Shown: positions 35,092 through 45,660 of the stretch, piece by piece
Layout: every line of letters begins with the position of its first letter
Position numbering within the stretch: position 1 is the stretch's first letter
Assembly (NCBI GenBank): GCA_963383645.1
Contig: OY726558.1
Span: forward strand, 178,899,134 to 178,963,133
Length of the DNA: 64,000 bases
Direction of reading: 5' to 3'
From: Muscardinus avellanarius
Taxonomy: Eukaryota; Chordata; Mammalia; Rodentia; Gliridae
Notes under the pieces: generated by a model
The model's database searches: none
The model's input: the letters and a program-made list of their open reading frames with translations, nothing else
Told to the model about the DNA's origin: nothing
Translations under genes and position numbers: made by a program

Positions 35092-35906
35092 TGAAACGGG
35101 GGGTTCTTGTCTACGGTGAGCAAAGAATGACACCCGCAGACCTCAGGAAGGGGAGTAAAAGGTTTATTGGAAGCCTCAGGGAATGGGGGGAGAGTGGCTG
35201 AACACCCCCAAAGGGGCTAGAACTCTGGGTCCAGCAGCTGCCTTCAGGACAATACTTGAGAGTAGCCCAAGCCAAATTGCCTTTAGGTGTAGGCTGCTTT
35301 CTTCCAGCGTCCATGCGATCTGCCAGAAGGGAATAGAGAAAAGTGGCTGAACACCCTAAAGGGGCGGTCAGAACTCCGGGGTCCAGTAGCCCACACAATC
35401 TGCCAGAAAAGAGGTGCAGGTCACCCCTAGGGGACTGGCCAGCCATGATGTCCAGCAGAGGCCTTCAGGTCACTACTCGGGAGTTGCCCAAGCCATGTGC
35501 CCTCAGATGCACTCTGCTTTCTTTCAGGGCCAACACGACTTGTGAGAGAGAGAACAGCTCCCCAAAAGGGTAGGGGGTCCAGAGCGGGAAAGTCTCCCTT
35601 TGCCATCAAGTAAGGCAAAGGCCTGACTGCTTGCAAATCCATTTTTGGTTAGGGTGACTTCCAAGGAGAATTTACATAGGGTATTTGCAAGTCCTTTGAA
35701 GGGTCTCCTTTCAGGAATGCCAGAATTGCTCTGTGGGTTTGTTGATTAGTAAACAGATGGCTTTGTGAAGCTCTGATCCTTCTTATCTCTGAGCCTTTGG
35801 AGTTTCAGGCATTTGTCGCCCCTCAGGAAACTCAGGAAACTCAGGATATTAACTTTTTTCTACCGAGGCCTTTTCCCTATCTGCCTATTTCCTTTCTACC
35901 TCCTCA
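35092..35906 (-). mobile_element. Solo LTR
   Basis: 815 bp, GC-richer than its surroundings, bounded TG...CA, with a perfect 4-bp duplication ACAG at 35088-35091 and 35907-35910. AATAAA on the minus strand at 35163-35168 sets the orientation. It contains two or three diverged internal repeats of a roughly 150-200-bp unit (35186-35330, 35331-35425, 35426-35560), marked by 'gtggctgaacaccc' and 'ccttcaggtcactactcggg'. No internal retroviral sequence adjoins, so it probably arose by LTR-LTR recombination. The frames inside are LTR translation. Confidence 0.8.
35163..35168 (-). terminator. Polyadenylation signal in the solo LTR
   Basis: AATAAA on the minus strand, about 70 bases before the LTR's 3' end. 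Confidence 0.65.
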
Positions 35907-36477
35907 ACAGTACCATCCCAATAGATGATCGCTACCTGTAGCACTCCTAATTCATAGCAGCAGGTAATAATTTCCTTTGAATACCCATTACCAGTAATTA
36001 TTCCCAAGACAGACTATTAGATATGGCTTATGAACATCTCAGCAGTAAACTTGAAAAATATTAATTCTAATATTTCCTATGGGATTCATTTGTAACTTGA
36101 TGACAACATAAATTAAAGGAATTCTTTGTAGAAAATTTGGCTGGTCTTATTTTGTGAAAATTAAACAATTATGTTAAACAATATTTTTGAAGATTTTGCA
36201 GTGCCCTTATATTATTATTTTTAAATCATAGAAACATCTGTAAATCCTGATATTAAATTAACATGAAACAATGGATAGTTAATCATCTTTGTTTTACTTT
36301 TTCTAAAATCATTTTCAAAAATTTTATTTAAATTATATGGTAATTACATATAGTTTGGTATAAACATCCATTCCTAAGACAAACATGAAAGCTATAGCTA
36401 TAAAAGCATTAAATATATTTAACATGCAATTTGCTTTGGAGAATTTGTATCAACTGAAGCTAACAAGAATTTAAAGT

Positions 36478-36479
36478 TT

Positions 36480-36510
<31 letters not shown>

Positions 36511-36513
36511 TTT
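36478..36513. repeat. (TTTA)n microsatellite
   Basis: About nine tetranucleotide units at the tail end of the adjoining minus-strand SINE. Confidence 0.93.
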
Positions 36514-36724
36514 TACAATTACTATTTTATGTTTTACTGAAGATTGGGTCCAGGGACATTCTACCTCTGAATTATATCTCAAGACCTATTTTATTTTATT
36601 AAAATATGCTTTGATTGGTGCATTGTAGTCATCCATCATGATATAGTTCAGAGTTTTAAGTACATTCACTAAGTTACTGAGGCTGGCTGCAGACCTGGAA
36701 TCCTCCTGTCTCAGCCTCCTAAGC
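36514..36724 (-). mobile_element. Old SINE interrupted by an L1 3' end fragment
   Basis: SINE parts at 36525-36600 and 36665-36724. Between them, 'gattggtgcattgtagtcat' with 'ccatcatgatatagttcaga' is antisense L1 3' end sequence. Confidence 0.65.
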
Positions 36725-36750
36725 TAAGTAGATATTTTAAATATTCTTAT

Positions 36751-36935
36751 GCCAGGAATGGTGGCACACACTTGTAATCCCCGTGCTTGGGAGCAGAGAC
36801 AGGAGGATCGAGCAGGTTCGAAGCCAGTCCCGCTGGCTTAAGAGACCCTGTTTTCAAATAAAAATATAAAAAAAAATAGATATGGAAGTGTAGCCCGGAG
36901 GTAGAAGGGTTTACAGGAACCTCAGTACCATCAAA
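36751..36935 (+). mobile_element. Short-type SINE with (TA)n tail, plus strand
   Basis: 'tgccaggaatggtggcacac' to 'aggaacctcagtacc'. A TA/TATT microsatellite follows at 36935-36980. Confidence 0.92.
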
Positions 36936-37311
36936 TATATATATAATATATATATTATATAATATATATATAATATAATGTATGTATTCTTTTATAAAAT
37001 TGCAAATTATTTTAAGAAATACAATATGTATTTTCATTTGTCTATGTAAATCTTGTGATATTAATAAAATGATGCATTGTTTATGTCTTATTTGTATACA
37101 GTACAAATATTTTTGCCTGATAATGTTTTTGTTCAATTTTTTACCTAATAGAGTCTAATAAAAGGACGTGTATATTTATAAATGTTTTTGAGATGTATAT
37201 TCATAAAATTTTCTAGTCTGTTACACAATGATAGTGTATGATAGTTTACAATTAATCATCTTTTTATTTACTCCAAGAAAGGTAAACTATGCTTCTTAAA
37301 AGTTTTAGCCA

Positions 37312-37515
37312 TAGCCGGGTGTGGTGGCGCACGCTTGTAATCCCCGCGCTTGGGAGGCAGAGACAGGAGGATCGCGCAGGTTTGAAGTCAGCCATGCATG
37401 CTGGTTTAGGAGACCCTGTTTCCAAATAAAATATAAAAAATAGGTCTGGGAGTGTAGCTCGGAGGTAGAAGGGCTTTCAGGAACCCCAGTACCACCAAAA
37501 AAAAAAAAAAAAAAA
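37312..37515 (+). mobile_element. Short CpG-type SINE, plus strand
   Basis: CpG-rich and nearly consensus. Perfect duplication aaaagttttagcca at 37298-37311 and 37516-37529. Confidence 0.96.
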
Positions 37516-38073
37516 AAAAGTTTTAGCCAATGAATGTGAATAAGAGTACCTATATCAGAAAGAAATAACTTTATTTGCAACCTTCACAGGAAATTTTTTG
37601 TTAAAAATAATAATACTTATGCTTTAACAAGACTGTGCATTACAAAATCAGGTAAAATAATATGTAAAACCAGAGTGGACATTAAGTAGCTATAGAAGAT
37701 GTTTTGAAAGACAGTTTTATTTTTTTTCTGGTTAAAGCTGAATGAAATTTACTTTGAAGAGTTTTGAGAAGTTGAATACAATTTATTAAGAAGATTTTCA
37801 AGAAGAACTTTATTATCAAATATATATTAATAAAATGACAATCTGATTTTTTCTTTTAAAATGAAAATATTTCCCATGGACCGGTCCTTTTCACATTCAC
37901 ACACTTACTACTAGGATCCTGGATGAGGCCAAATGGTGTCCACTTCGCCGGCGGCAGATCGATCAGCTCGATAACTTCTTCGTTTGCCAGGAGGACTTCG
38001 TTGCTAGCTCAGGGGATTCCACAAGAATCCTCTCTCCAACGAGACTTGAAAAGTCTCCTATGGAGGTCACCTA

Positions 38074-38241
38074 GGCCTTCCACGACGTCTCGTTGCCTAA
38101 GCCTTCTTCCTCCTCCTCAGGTCTTACACGATGTCTTGTCGCCTGAGGGGTGACAGAGGTCACAAGGGCCTTATACGGCGTCCCGTTGCCCCCGCCTTTT
38201 CCTCTGTCTCTTCCCAGGTCTTACATGACGTCTCGTTACCT
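38074..38241 (-). repeat. Four tandem CpG-rich leader repeats
   Basis: A 25-bp core (ggtcttacatgacgtctcgt plus about 5 bases) occurs at 38074, 38120, 38166 and 38217, spaced 46-51 bp, with small differences. Confidence 0.85.
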
Positions 38242-38300
38242 GAGGTCCGTCGTAGTTAAACTCCTGCCCTTAGGGTCATTCGCTAGATGGGGAAGGGGCG

Positions 38301-38318
38301 ATCCTGGATGAGCCCCCA
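38301..38318 (-). other. Proline-type primer binding site
   Basis: Minus strand TGGGGGCTCATCCAGGAT differs at only two positions from the tRNA-Pro PBS used by many gammaretroviruses (TGGGGGCTCGTCCGGGAT). It primes minus-strand DNA synthesis. Confidence 0.88.
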
Positions 38319-38395
38319 GATGTTAGGGTCTGAGATGCACCCCCTCTTACCCAAATAACGAAGAACACACCAAGGATGTGATACACAGGCAGAGT

Positions 38396-38401
38396 TTTAT
38401 T
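38396..38401 (-). terminator. LTR polyadenylation signal
   Basis: AATAAA (minus), about 75 bases before the LTR end. Confidence 0.7.
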
Positions 38402-38581
38402 GTGCTGCAGCTCTTTACTGGCTAGCCAGTGGTCAAAATTCCTCCACTAGCTTGACTGTCAATCGAGGAATTGCCCAGCGGCTACCAGGGCAAGACTGCT
38501 CTGGCCGAGCTACCGTTAACCTCAGTAGACAGCAAGGAAAGCGGGTCGGAATTCGACCCAGGGCTCACTTCGGGGTCTGGC

Positions 38582-38587
38582 TTTATA
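38582..38587 (-). promoter_or_regulatory. LTR TATA box
   Basis: TATAAA in 'ggggctataaagccag', 181 bases upstream of AATAAA. CCAAT-type boxes (38639, 38670) lie further upstream on the plus-strand reading. Confidence 0.65.
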
Positions 38588-38880
38588 GCCCCAGGAGGGA
38601 GTGGATACACCCACCAGAGCCCGCCAAACTTAGAATACAACCAATCAGATACAAGGACAAGCAAGTACAACCAATAATGTTGAGCCCGCCAGAAGTCGGA
38701 GCCTGCCCAGAGTCTGAGCCTGCCAGAGACTGCTTATCTCCCTTATGGTATGTGCTCCTTCACTAGGATCACCTCTGGCCAATTGTGTGGAATGCAGATG
38801 TTTCCAGGCAGGTATAGGCTTGTAATTTAGGAAGAACTACTTTTCCTAAAACGCAAGTTCTAATATTCTTTAAACACCAA

Positions 38881-40040
38881 GCAAGTTTGAAACGAGAAAG
38901 ACTACTACCTAACAAATGTTGAACATATACATAAGCAGTTGTACAGAAGTCAGAACTTGAGCGGGCAGTTATTAAAGAAAGACCGGGACTTACAAGTTAC
39001 AATGAGAGCGGGCGAGGAAGGCCCACATGTGGCCTCCTGTGTATTCCCAACATACTGCCCTGCGGCCACCCTGGGCCCGGTCGGGAGCCGCTCTGTCCCC
39101 GCACAGGGCCGTGCACGCTGGGGCCTTCCCACAGGGACCTGTGGGGGACCTGCTGAACATTCCTACATCTCAATGTCTTAATTCTCTAAAGCCATTCTTA
39201 ACAGTACCAGGGAAGCCTGGCCAGAAATCAGGGGTCAGGTCCAAGGCAGTGGCCCATGGTGGTCCACGGGGGTCCCTGCTTTGTGCCGTCAAAGGAGTAG
39301 TGGAAGGGCGAGGCCAGGCTGTCCTGACCCGCAGCCTGCTCCACTCCCTGGGCTAGGCCTGCTGTCCTAGACCCGCCTGGCCCTTTCCTTCTGCCCTTCT
39401 CTTCCTGATCCCTCAGACTTGCCCTTTAGCCGGGGTCTGGACTCTGTTCCTGTGAGCCAGGAATACTCGGTATCCCTGCCATTGCCCACACAGGCCTTGG
39501 CACCCAGATCCCTCCAGAGGGTCTGGGCTTGGGTCCTGGCCCCGGCCCTGGCACCCCAGGGTTGGGGGGATGGAGGAGGACCTCTCCAAACCTGGACTGG
39601 AAAATCCCAGTCCCAGGAGGGACTGCCTTTCCCCCTCACCTTGGCTAGGCCAGGCTGACCTCTGTGCTGAGGAATCTGCCTGGAGGGCAAGTTAGTATTT
39701 TCTTGTTCAGGAGGCTGGGAGGGAGAGAGTTGATCTAGCTCAGAGATATTGGGCTCGGCAGGGACAGAGACCTTGTCCGACAAACAAGGTGGGCCTCCGG
39801 GCATCTGGGCTCACAGATCTTAATTCTGTTTCCAATCTTACCTTACTTCTATATTTCAATTCTATATTCTACTCTCTTACTTCTACAAGGGTCCTACCTT
39901 AATTCTAATATCCTACTTTCTTATTTCTAATAGGTTCCATACACTAATATTGTCAATATCTTATTTCACACCTCATCCTCATTAGGAGAGAAAGTCTTCC
40001 CAACTAAACTCTCATGCTGGGGAAGACTCCTCTTCCTGCA
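38881..40040. other. GC-rich block of unknown origin
   Basis: Lies between the LTR and the L1 at 40044. 39027-39800 is GC- and CpG-richer than anything nearby, and 39810-40000 is pyrimidine-rich with 'ttctatatttcaattctata'-like repeats. A 145-codon minus-strand frame at 39367-39804 is proline-, glycine- and arginine-rich, with 'SPSQPPEQEN' near its start. It has no domain that I recognise. It could be ERV U3 or internal sequence from another copy, or a CpG-rich host segment. Confidence 0.4.
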
Positions 40041-40043
40041 TCC

Positions 40044-40770
40044 TTTCACCTCCCATTCTAGCTTTGCTGAGGTTTCCCCTCCATTATCTGGAGTCCCTCT
40101 GGTATCCCCAGTACTCTTTAGTTTCGGCATATTAGAGAAAACATATGTCCCTTCTCTTTTTGTGCTTGGCTGATCTCACTTAACATAATGTTCTTCAGGT
40201 CTTTCCATCTTCTTGCGAATGACATGATTTTGTTGTTTACTGCTGAGTAAAATTTCATTGTGTGTGTCTCCCATAATTTTGCAATCCATTCATCTGTTGA
40301 TGGAGACCTAGGTTGGTTTGATATTTTGGCTATTACGAATTGTGCTGCTATGAACATGGGTATGCATATGTTACTGTAGTTCTCAGATTTCAACCACTTT
40401 GGAAAGATACCCAGGAGCAGTATAGCCAGATCACATGGTGAATTCATTCCCAGTTTTCTAAGGAATCTCCACACTGATCTTTATAGTGGCTAAGCTAGTT
40501 TGCACTCCCTTAGACAGTGTAAAAGAATACCTCTTTGCCCACATCCTCCCCAGCATTTGTTGTTATTTGACTTCTTTTGCTTGAAACTTTGATTGAGGTT
40601 AGAGGTTAGATGGAATCTCAGCATAGTTTTGATTTGCATCTTTCTGATGGCTAAGGATGTTGAACATTTTTCATGTATCTATTGGCCATTTGTATCTCTT
40701 CTAATGTGAGGTGTCTATAGCAAAACAAACAACCCAATCAAGAAATGGGCAACTGAATTGAAATATTGTT
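40044..40770 (-). mobile_element. L1 3' part with 5' inversion
   Basis: 40044-40715 is antisense L1: 3' UTR, then the end of ORF2. The minus-strand frame 40118-40474 includes 'DEWIAKLWETHTMKFYSAV', the ORF2 C-terminal type. 40716-40770 ('acccaatcaagaaatgggca') is L1 in the opposite sense and directly continues the element. That is the signature of twin priming. Confidence 0.8.
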
Positions 40771-41232
40771 TTTGTTCATATTTTTGCATGTTTTTTAAAA
40801 TTTTTCTATACTCTGAATGAAAGATTTTGTGACTTATTGGTATAATTTCCTGTGTTATGTATTGAATTTAAGGTGTTCTTCATTGTTTAAGAGTGTAAAG
40901 ACTTGAACAATGAACTTTATATTTTACTTTTTAATAAGAGAGTTTCTAGAAGTAATTGATTCTTATATCATTATTAATAAGTATTTTTTAAGCATCCTCA
41001 ATCCAGATGTGTTGCTTTCGCCTTTCTAAGTGAAAGGCATAGGAATTAAATATCATTAATATAAACATTTTATGACTCATATGTTATATAGGTATTTCAT
41101 AAAAATATGTCAATATCCTTCTTATCAATAGTGCTTATTTTTATCATAATTCTTAAGCTTGTTTGTCTTATATTAGATAATAGTAATCTAATGCTATGAA
41201 TAATAAACTCAGTTATTTAAAAATATTAACCT
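40771..41232. other. Intergenic AT-rich DNA
   Basis: No feature recognised. Confidence 0.5.
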
Positions 41233-41560
41233 GCAGGGCATGGTGGCATGCTCCTGTCACCTCAGTACTTGGAAAGTTGAGACAGGAGTATCATAGGATG
41301 AGGTCATCTTTATTTTCTTAGTGTGACCATGTTCAAAATTATACAAATAGAATCTTAGATAGATAACAAAGTAGAATTGAGCCAGTTAATCTTATTCTTT
41401 TACTATCCCAAAACTATTAGAATAAATACTCCAGGAGACTAATGCACGAGAATCTCAGCAACTTAATGAGACTCTGTTTTAAAATTAAACAATAAAACAG
41501 GCCTGAAGAGTAACTCAGAGGTAGAATACCCCTGAGTTCAGTCTTCAGTAACAAAATATA
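41233..41560 (+). mobile_element. Old SINE split by about 140 bp
   Basis: SINE 5' part 41233-41300 ('gggcatggtggcatgctcct') and 3' part about 41440-41560 ('gaatctcagcaacttaatga' to 'gagttcagtcttcagtaac'). The middle piece is not SINE; part of it recurs at 46851-46903. Confidence 0.75.
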
Positions 41561-41833
41561 TAAATAGATCAATAAATAAATATTTAACCAAAGTTTAATT
41601 TAAATCCAGCATATTTTATGACATGTTTTTATTTGTGGATTCATCTCTGTTATAAAATTGTATTAATATATTTTTATAAAATACTTAAGAAGAAAATTAT
41701 GTATATTCATATTATATAGCCAGATGTTTTGATATATGTATATATTATAAAATGACTGAATAAAACTATTTGACATATGTATTAACTCTCATAAACACAT
41801 TTATTTTTGTGATAAGATTACTTAAAATCTTTT

Positions 41834-42016
41834 TTTTTTTTTTTGGTGGCACTGGGGTTCCTGAAAACCCTTCTACCTCCAGGCTACACTCTTAGACACC
41901 TGTTTTTTATATTTTTATTTGGAAACAGGGTCTCTTAAGCTGGCTTCAAACATGAGCGATCCTCCTGTCTCCTCTTCCAAGCACTGGGATTACAAGTTTG
42001 CGCCACCACGCCCGGC
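41834..42016 (-). mobile_element. Short CpG-type SINE, minus strand
   Basis: Perfect duplication acttaaaatctttt at 41820-41833 and 42017-42030. Confidence 0.95.
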
Positions 42017-42036
42017 ACTTAAAATCTTTTGTCTAA

Positions 42037-42040
<4 letters not shown>

Positions 42041-42087
<47 letters not shown>

Positions 42088-42246
42088 TGGAATGGAACCC
42101 AGTGATGTTTCACTTCTGAGCTACATCTATCCCTATTTTATTATTTTTTGATTTTGAGACAGAGTCTTGTTATGTTACTGTAATGCACACTGGCATTGAA
42201 TTTGCAATTATTTTGTCCTAAGTACTGGGATTATATGCATGCCCAG
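42041..42246 (-). mobile_element. Old SINE with (TG)n tail, minus strand
   Basis: (TG)21 at 42041-42083, then 'acttggaatggaacccagtg' to 'tgggattatatgcatgccc'. Confidence 0.78.
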
Positions 42247-42342
42247 ATACTCTGAGCAAATGTTAAATGTACAATAAATATACTATAATTGAAGAAAAAT
42301 GATTGTTACTTTTGAAATAATATTTATTTCTGATACAAGATA

Positions 42343-42344
<2 letters not shown>

Positions 42345-42403
<59 letters not shown>

Positions 42404-42600
42404 GTACTGGGATGGAACCAAGGAGCATTCTATCACTGAGTGACACTCCCAGTCCAATTTTTTATTCTTTTTATTTTGAAACAGGGTCTCACTGAGTTGC
42501 AAAGTGCCTCGCTAGTAGCTGAGGCTGTCCGTAAATTGTGATCTTCCTGTCTCAGCCTCCCAAATGCTGCAATTACAAGAATTCACCACCATGCCTGGAT
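42345..42600 (-). mobile_element. Long-type SINE with (TC)n tail, minus strand
   Basis: (TC)28 at 42345-42400. Body from 'cagtactgggatggaaccaa' to 'caccaccatgcctgg'. Confidence 0.9.
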
Positions 42601-43337
42601 AACATCTTTCTCTTTACTATTCAAAGTTGTTTAACATAACAATAATAAACAATGCTTTCATAAATAGAGGCAAAACAATTGTCTCACTTGTTTTCTTTTT
42701 TCTTGGCCTCTTGATAATTTAGAGCTTCTTGTGTAGTATTTTTGTATCAATATTATTAGCATGATAATTTTCACAGATTTAAGAGAAAACTATCTTCCTT
42801 TTTAATATTTTGCAATCAACAAAATTTTCTATACACCCAAAGCTTTGATTAAAATATTACATTTAAAAATGATATTCATTTAATTGAATATGAAGAGACA
42901 CTTTTAAGAAAGTTAAGGCAAAACATATGATATCATTTGAGGCTAAAAAGTAATGGAAACTGGATGATGTTTTATCAATTAAGATAGACTTAAAAGATAC
43001 CTAGACAACTTCCAAGACTGTTCAAATTGTTGTTCAAAATACAGACCATGGCCTATGAACTTCACTAGATTATATATTATAGAAAAATAGAACCTTAAAT
43101 TTCTCCTTTATGTCTCACTCATCATACTGAACAGGTAACACCATCTTGTTCCATCCCCCCCCCCAAAATAAGTATAAATATAAAGAGTAGGCATGAAAAG
43201 TTCCAAAACTTCTACTATCTTTCTCTATTGGTTAAATATATTTCAGTTAATACCAGATTCTTTGAAGTACACATAGATTATGACCAAGGTGAACTTAGTT
43301 TCTTTCAGATTCTCTGAAATACTGACAGATTTCTTAT
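42601..43337. other. Intergenic AT-rich DNA
   Basis: No feature recognised apart from a C10 run near 43157. Confidence 0.5.
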
Positions 43338-43345
43338 TTAACTTC

Positions 43346-43392
<47 letters not shown>

Positions 43393-43573
43393 TGTGGTAC
43401 TGGGGTTCCTGGAAAACCTTCTACCTCCGGGCTACACTTCCAGACCTATTTTTATACTTTTTTATTTGGAAACAGGGTTTCTTAAGTCAGCACGGCTGGC
43501 TTCGAACATGCATGATCCTCCTGTCTCCACCTCCCAAGTGCGGGGATTACAAGTGTGCACCACCATGCCCGGC
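43346..43573 (-). mobile_element. Short-type SINE with (TTTA)n tail, minus strand
   Basis: (TTTA)12 at 43346-43393, then 'gtggtactggggttcctgga' to 'caccaccatgcccggc'. Duplication ttaacttct at about 43338-43346 and 43574-43582. Confidence 0.94.
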
Positions 43574-43721
43574 TTAACTTCTCATTTTATAGATATGTAC
43601 TTTAGAAAAATTTAAATAATTTTTCCCTTCTATGTTATTATTCTCATAGTCTCAAGTTTACAAGAAACACATTTCACACACAAAAAAACTGTAAGCTTTA
43701 TTTTTAAAATATAAAGAGAGA

Positions 43722-43866
43722 GCTGGGCATGTTGGTATATGCCTGTCATCCTAGTATTTGGGAGGCTGATACAGAAGGACCTCAGATTCCAGGCCAAACT
43801 CAGAAACCTGACAAGTCCTCCAGCAACTTAGTGCTACTCTGTTTCATAGCTCAGAAGTAACTCTGC
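43722..43866 (+). mobile_element. Diverged SINE, plus strand
   Basis: 'gctgggcatgttggtatatg', 'ttgggaggctgatacagaag', ending in a shortened ID-like part. Confidence 0.78.
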
Positions 43867-44126
43867 TGTCTGCTAGTTTTCTTTGGAGGGTGGGAACCCA
43901 ACTTTGATAAGCTCCAATGAATCATCACAGATGGATTGACCACATTGACTTATTTACCTGAAAGCTGTCCTTTTTAATCTGATCACTCAGTACTTAAATT
44001 TCTTCCCAATTTTTGTTTGACAAATTTAAATTCATTATTACCACCAAGTTTTCTGAAATATAAAACCATCCGATAGATTTCTTAAATGCACTGGCCAAGC
44101 TCTATAAAAAATTCAAATAATTTATT

Positions 44127-44335
44127 TTGCAGTACTATGGATGGAACCCAGGAACATTTTACCTTCAAGCTATACCCCATCCCTATTTTTTTTATTCTTT
44201 TGTATTTTTGAAACAGAGTCTCACTGAGTTGCAAAGGGTCTTGCTAAGTAGCAGAGGCTGTCTGCAAATCATGATCCTCTGGTCTCCACCTCTTGAATGC
44301 TGGGATCACAAGCAAGCATCACCATGCCCAGCTAC
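44127..44335 (-). mobile_element. Long-type SINE, minus strand
   Basis: 'cagtactatggatggaaccc' to 'caccatgcccagc'. Confidence 0.88.
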
Positions 44336-44769
44336 TTAAATAGTGTTGAAAATTTTTATTTATATTTTTACCTGATGACACTTTGATACCTACTAGTTAA
44401 AGTCAATATCTACTTACAAAATGTCTGGAAAGTTGGTAAAGATCACTACCTCTTCTTTCTTTTAAAGAACTCTAATCTGCCCCAACCTGATGCCTTTAAA
44501 TAGTGCTAAGTACTTATTAAATAAATCCATACTTAACACTATAAGTCACATATTAACATACCAAGAAATCAATATATGTCCAATAATATGATTATTATAT
44601 GTGTATATCATAAAATTTAGTATCATCATTGGTTTTAGACAAGGCTTTTAAAATAAATGTTTTACTCTTTCTCCTTATTGCATCTATGATCATCATTCTA
44701 AGATATCTTTTCTTATATTAGCAAGTAAGCATGCCTCATATAAAATCTTACCTCTCACTGTGCACAGGA
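44336..44769. other. Intergenic AT-rich DNA
   Basis: No feature recognised. Confidence 0.5.
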
Positions 44770-45660
44770 ATCAACTTGAGAAGGATCAAAAACCTAGAAA
44801 TTAAACCAGAGATTGTGAAGTTATTAGAGGAGGGCATAGTTTCAACACATAGACACAGATAGTAACTTCCTTAACAAGACCTCCAGAACACAGGAAATTA
44901 AAGCAAGAATTAACACATGAGATGGCATCAAACTAAAAATCTTTCTGCTCATCAAAGGAAACCATCAAGGATCTAAAGAGAAAGCCACAGAATGGGAGAA
45001 GATCTTTACCAGCTACCATTCTAATAGAGGGTTAATATCCAGAATATACAAAAACCTCAAACAACTAGACACTTCATAAAAAAAGAGATACAGATGGCCA
45101 AAAGATACATGGAAAGATGTTTAGCATCACTAGCTATCAGGGAGATGCAAATCAAAACTACATTCAGCAATAAAGAGGAACAAAATCATGTCATTCATAA
45201 GAAGATGGAAAGACCTGGAGAACCTTATGTTAAGTGAGATTAGCCAAGAACTCTAATATACTCCAGCTAGTGGGTATTTGAGATACCAGAGGAACTCCAG
45301 AAAATATAGGAGATCCTCAGTGGAACTAGAGAAGAAGCGTAGAGGAGGAAGAAGGAAGAGGTCCATTAATGGAAATGTTACCTGCAACTCTTTGTATATA
45401 TGTGAATATAACATTGTTAACCTGGACACTCAGTATTGGGAAGGAGGGAAAGGAAAAGGGGGGGGGGCACAAAGTACTGTGTAAATATATGCCATTGTCA
45501 ACATGACTCACATTATGATGGAAGATTCTACTGCACCAATAAAAAATAAGGTGTTAAGATGGAATGTTTTGATAATTTGAAAAACATTGTTTTATACATA
45601 TCTTTAAAAGTACCCCATTAAGATGTATGACTACAATGCACCAATAAAAAGTAATAAAAT
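44770..45660 (+). mobile_element. L1 3' part with internal deletion, plus strand
   Basis: ORF2 C-terminal DNA ('ctcatcaaaggaaaccatca', 'ggttaatatccagaatatac', 'gagatgcaaatcaaaactac') jumps directly to 'attcagcaataaagaggaac' near 45165, so several hundred bases are deleted. The 3' UTR follows, with a G-rich run (45460-45468) and an end at about 45549 (caccaataaaaaataag). A second 3'-end-like copy ends near 45660. All frames are interrupted. Confidence 0.82.

Larger units (their letters stand above)
37914..38880 (-). mobile_element. Retroviral 5' end: LTR, Pro-type PBS and leader
   Basis: Read on the minus strand: an LTR whose 3' end is at 38321 (…CCCTAACA), a 2-base spacer, a proline-type PBS (38301-38318), then a CpG-rich leader to about 37914, where it stops abruptly in AT-rich host DNA. 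TATAAA at 38582-38587 and AATAAA at 38396-38401 fit a promoter and poly(A) site. The upstream (U3) edge is not resolved; 38880 is a guess. No gag/pol/env follows, so this is a fragment of a second, different ERV lineage. Frames across it are not genes. Confidence 0.75.

Noticed and set aside
35092..35906. LTR end at 35909 (…AACA) instead of 35906
   Set aside because: With that border no target duplication is found; ending at …CTCA gives a perfect 4-bp ACAG duplication.
36478..36513. Regularly spaced repeats as a CRISPR-like array
   Set aside because: They are (TTTA)n microsatellite units without spacers. No array with unique spacers exists in the window.
38452..38766. 104-codon plus-strand frame
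   Set aside because: It runs antisense through an LTR U3/R region with TATA and poly(A) signals on the other strand.
42263..42502. Minus-strand frame with a long Arg-Glu repeat
   Set aside because: The (TC)n microsatellite in a SINE tail, not a real RE-rich protein.
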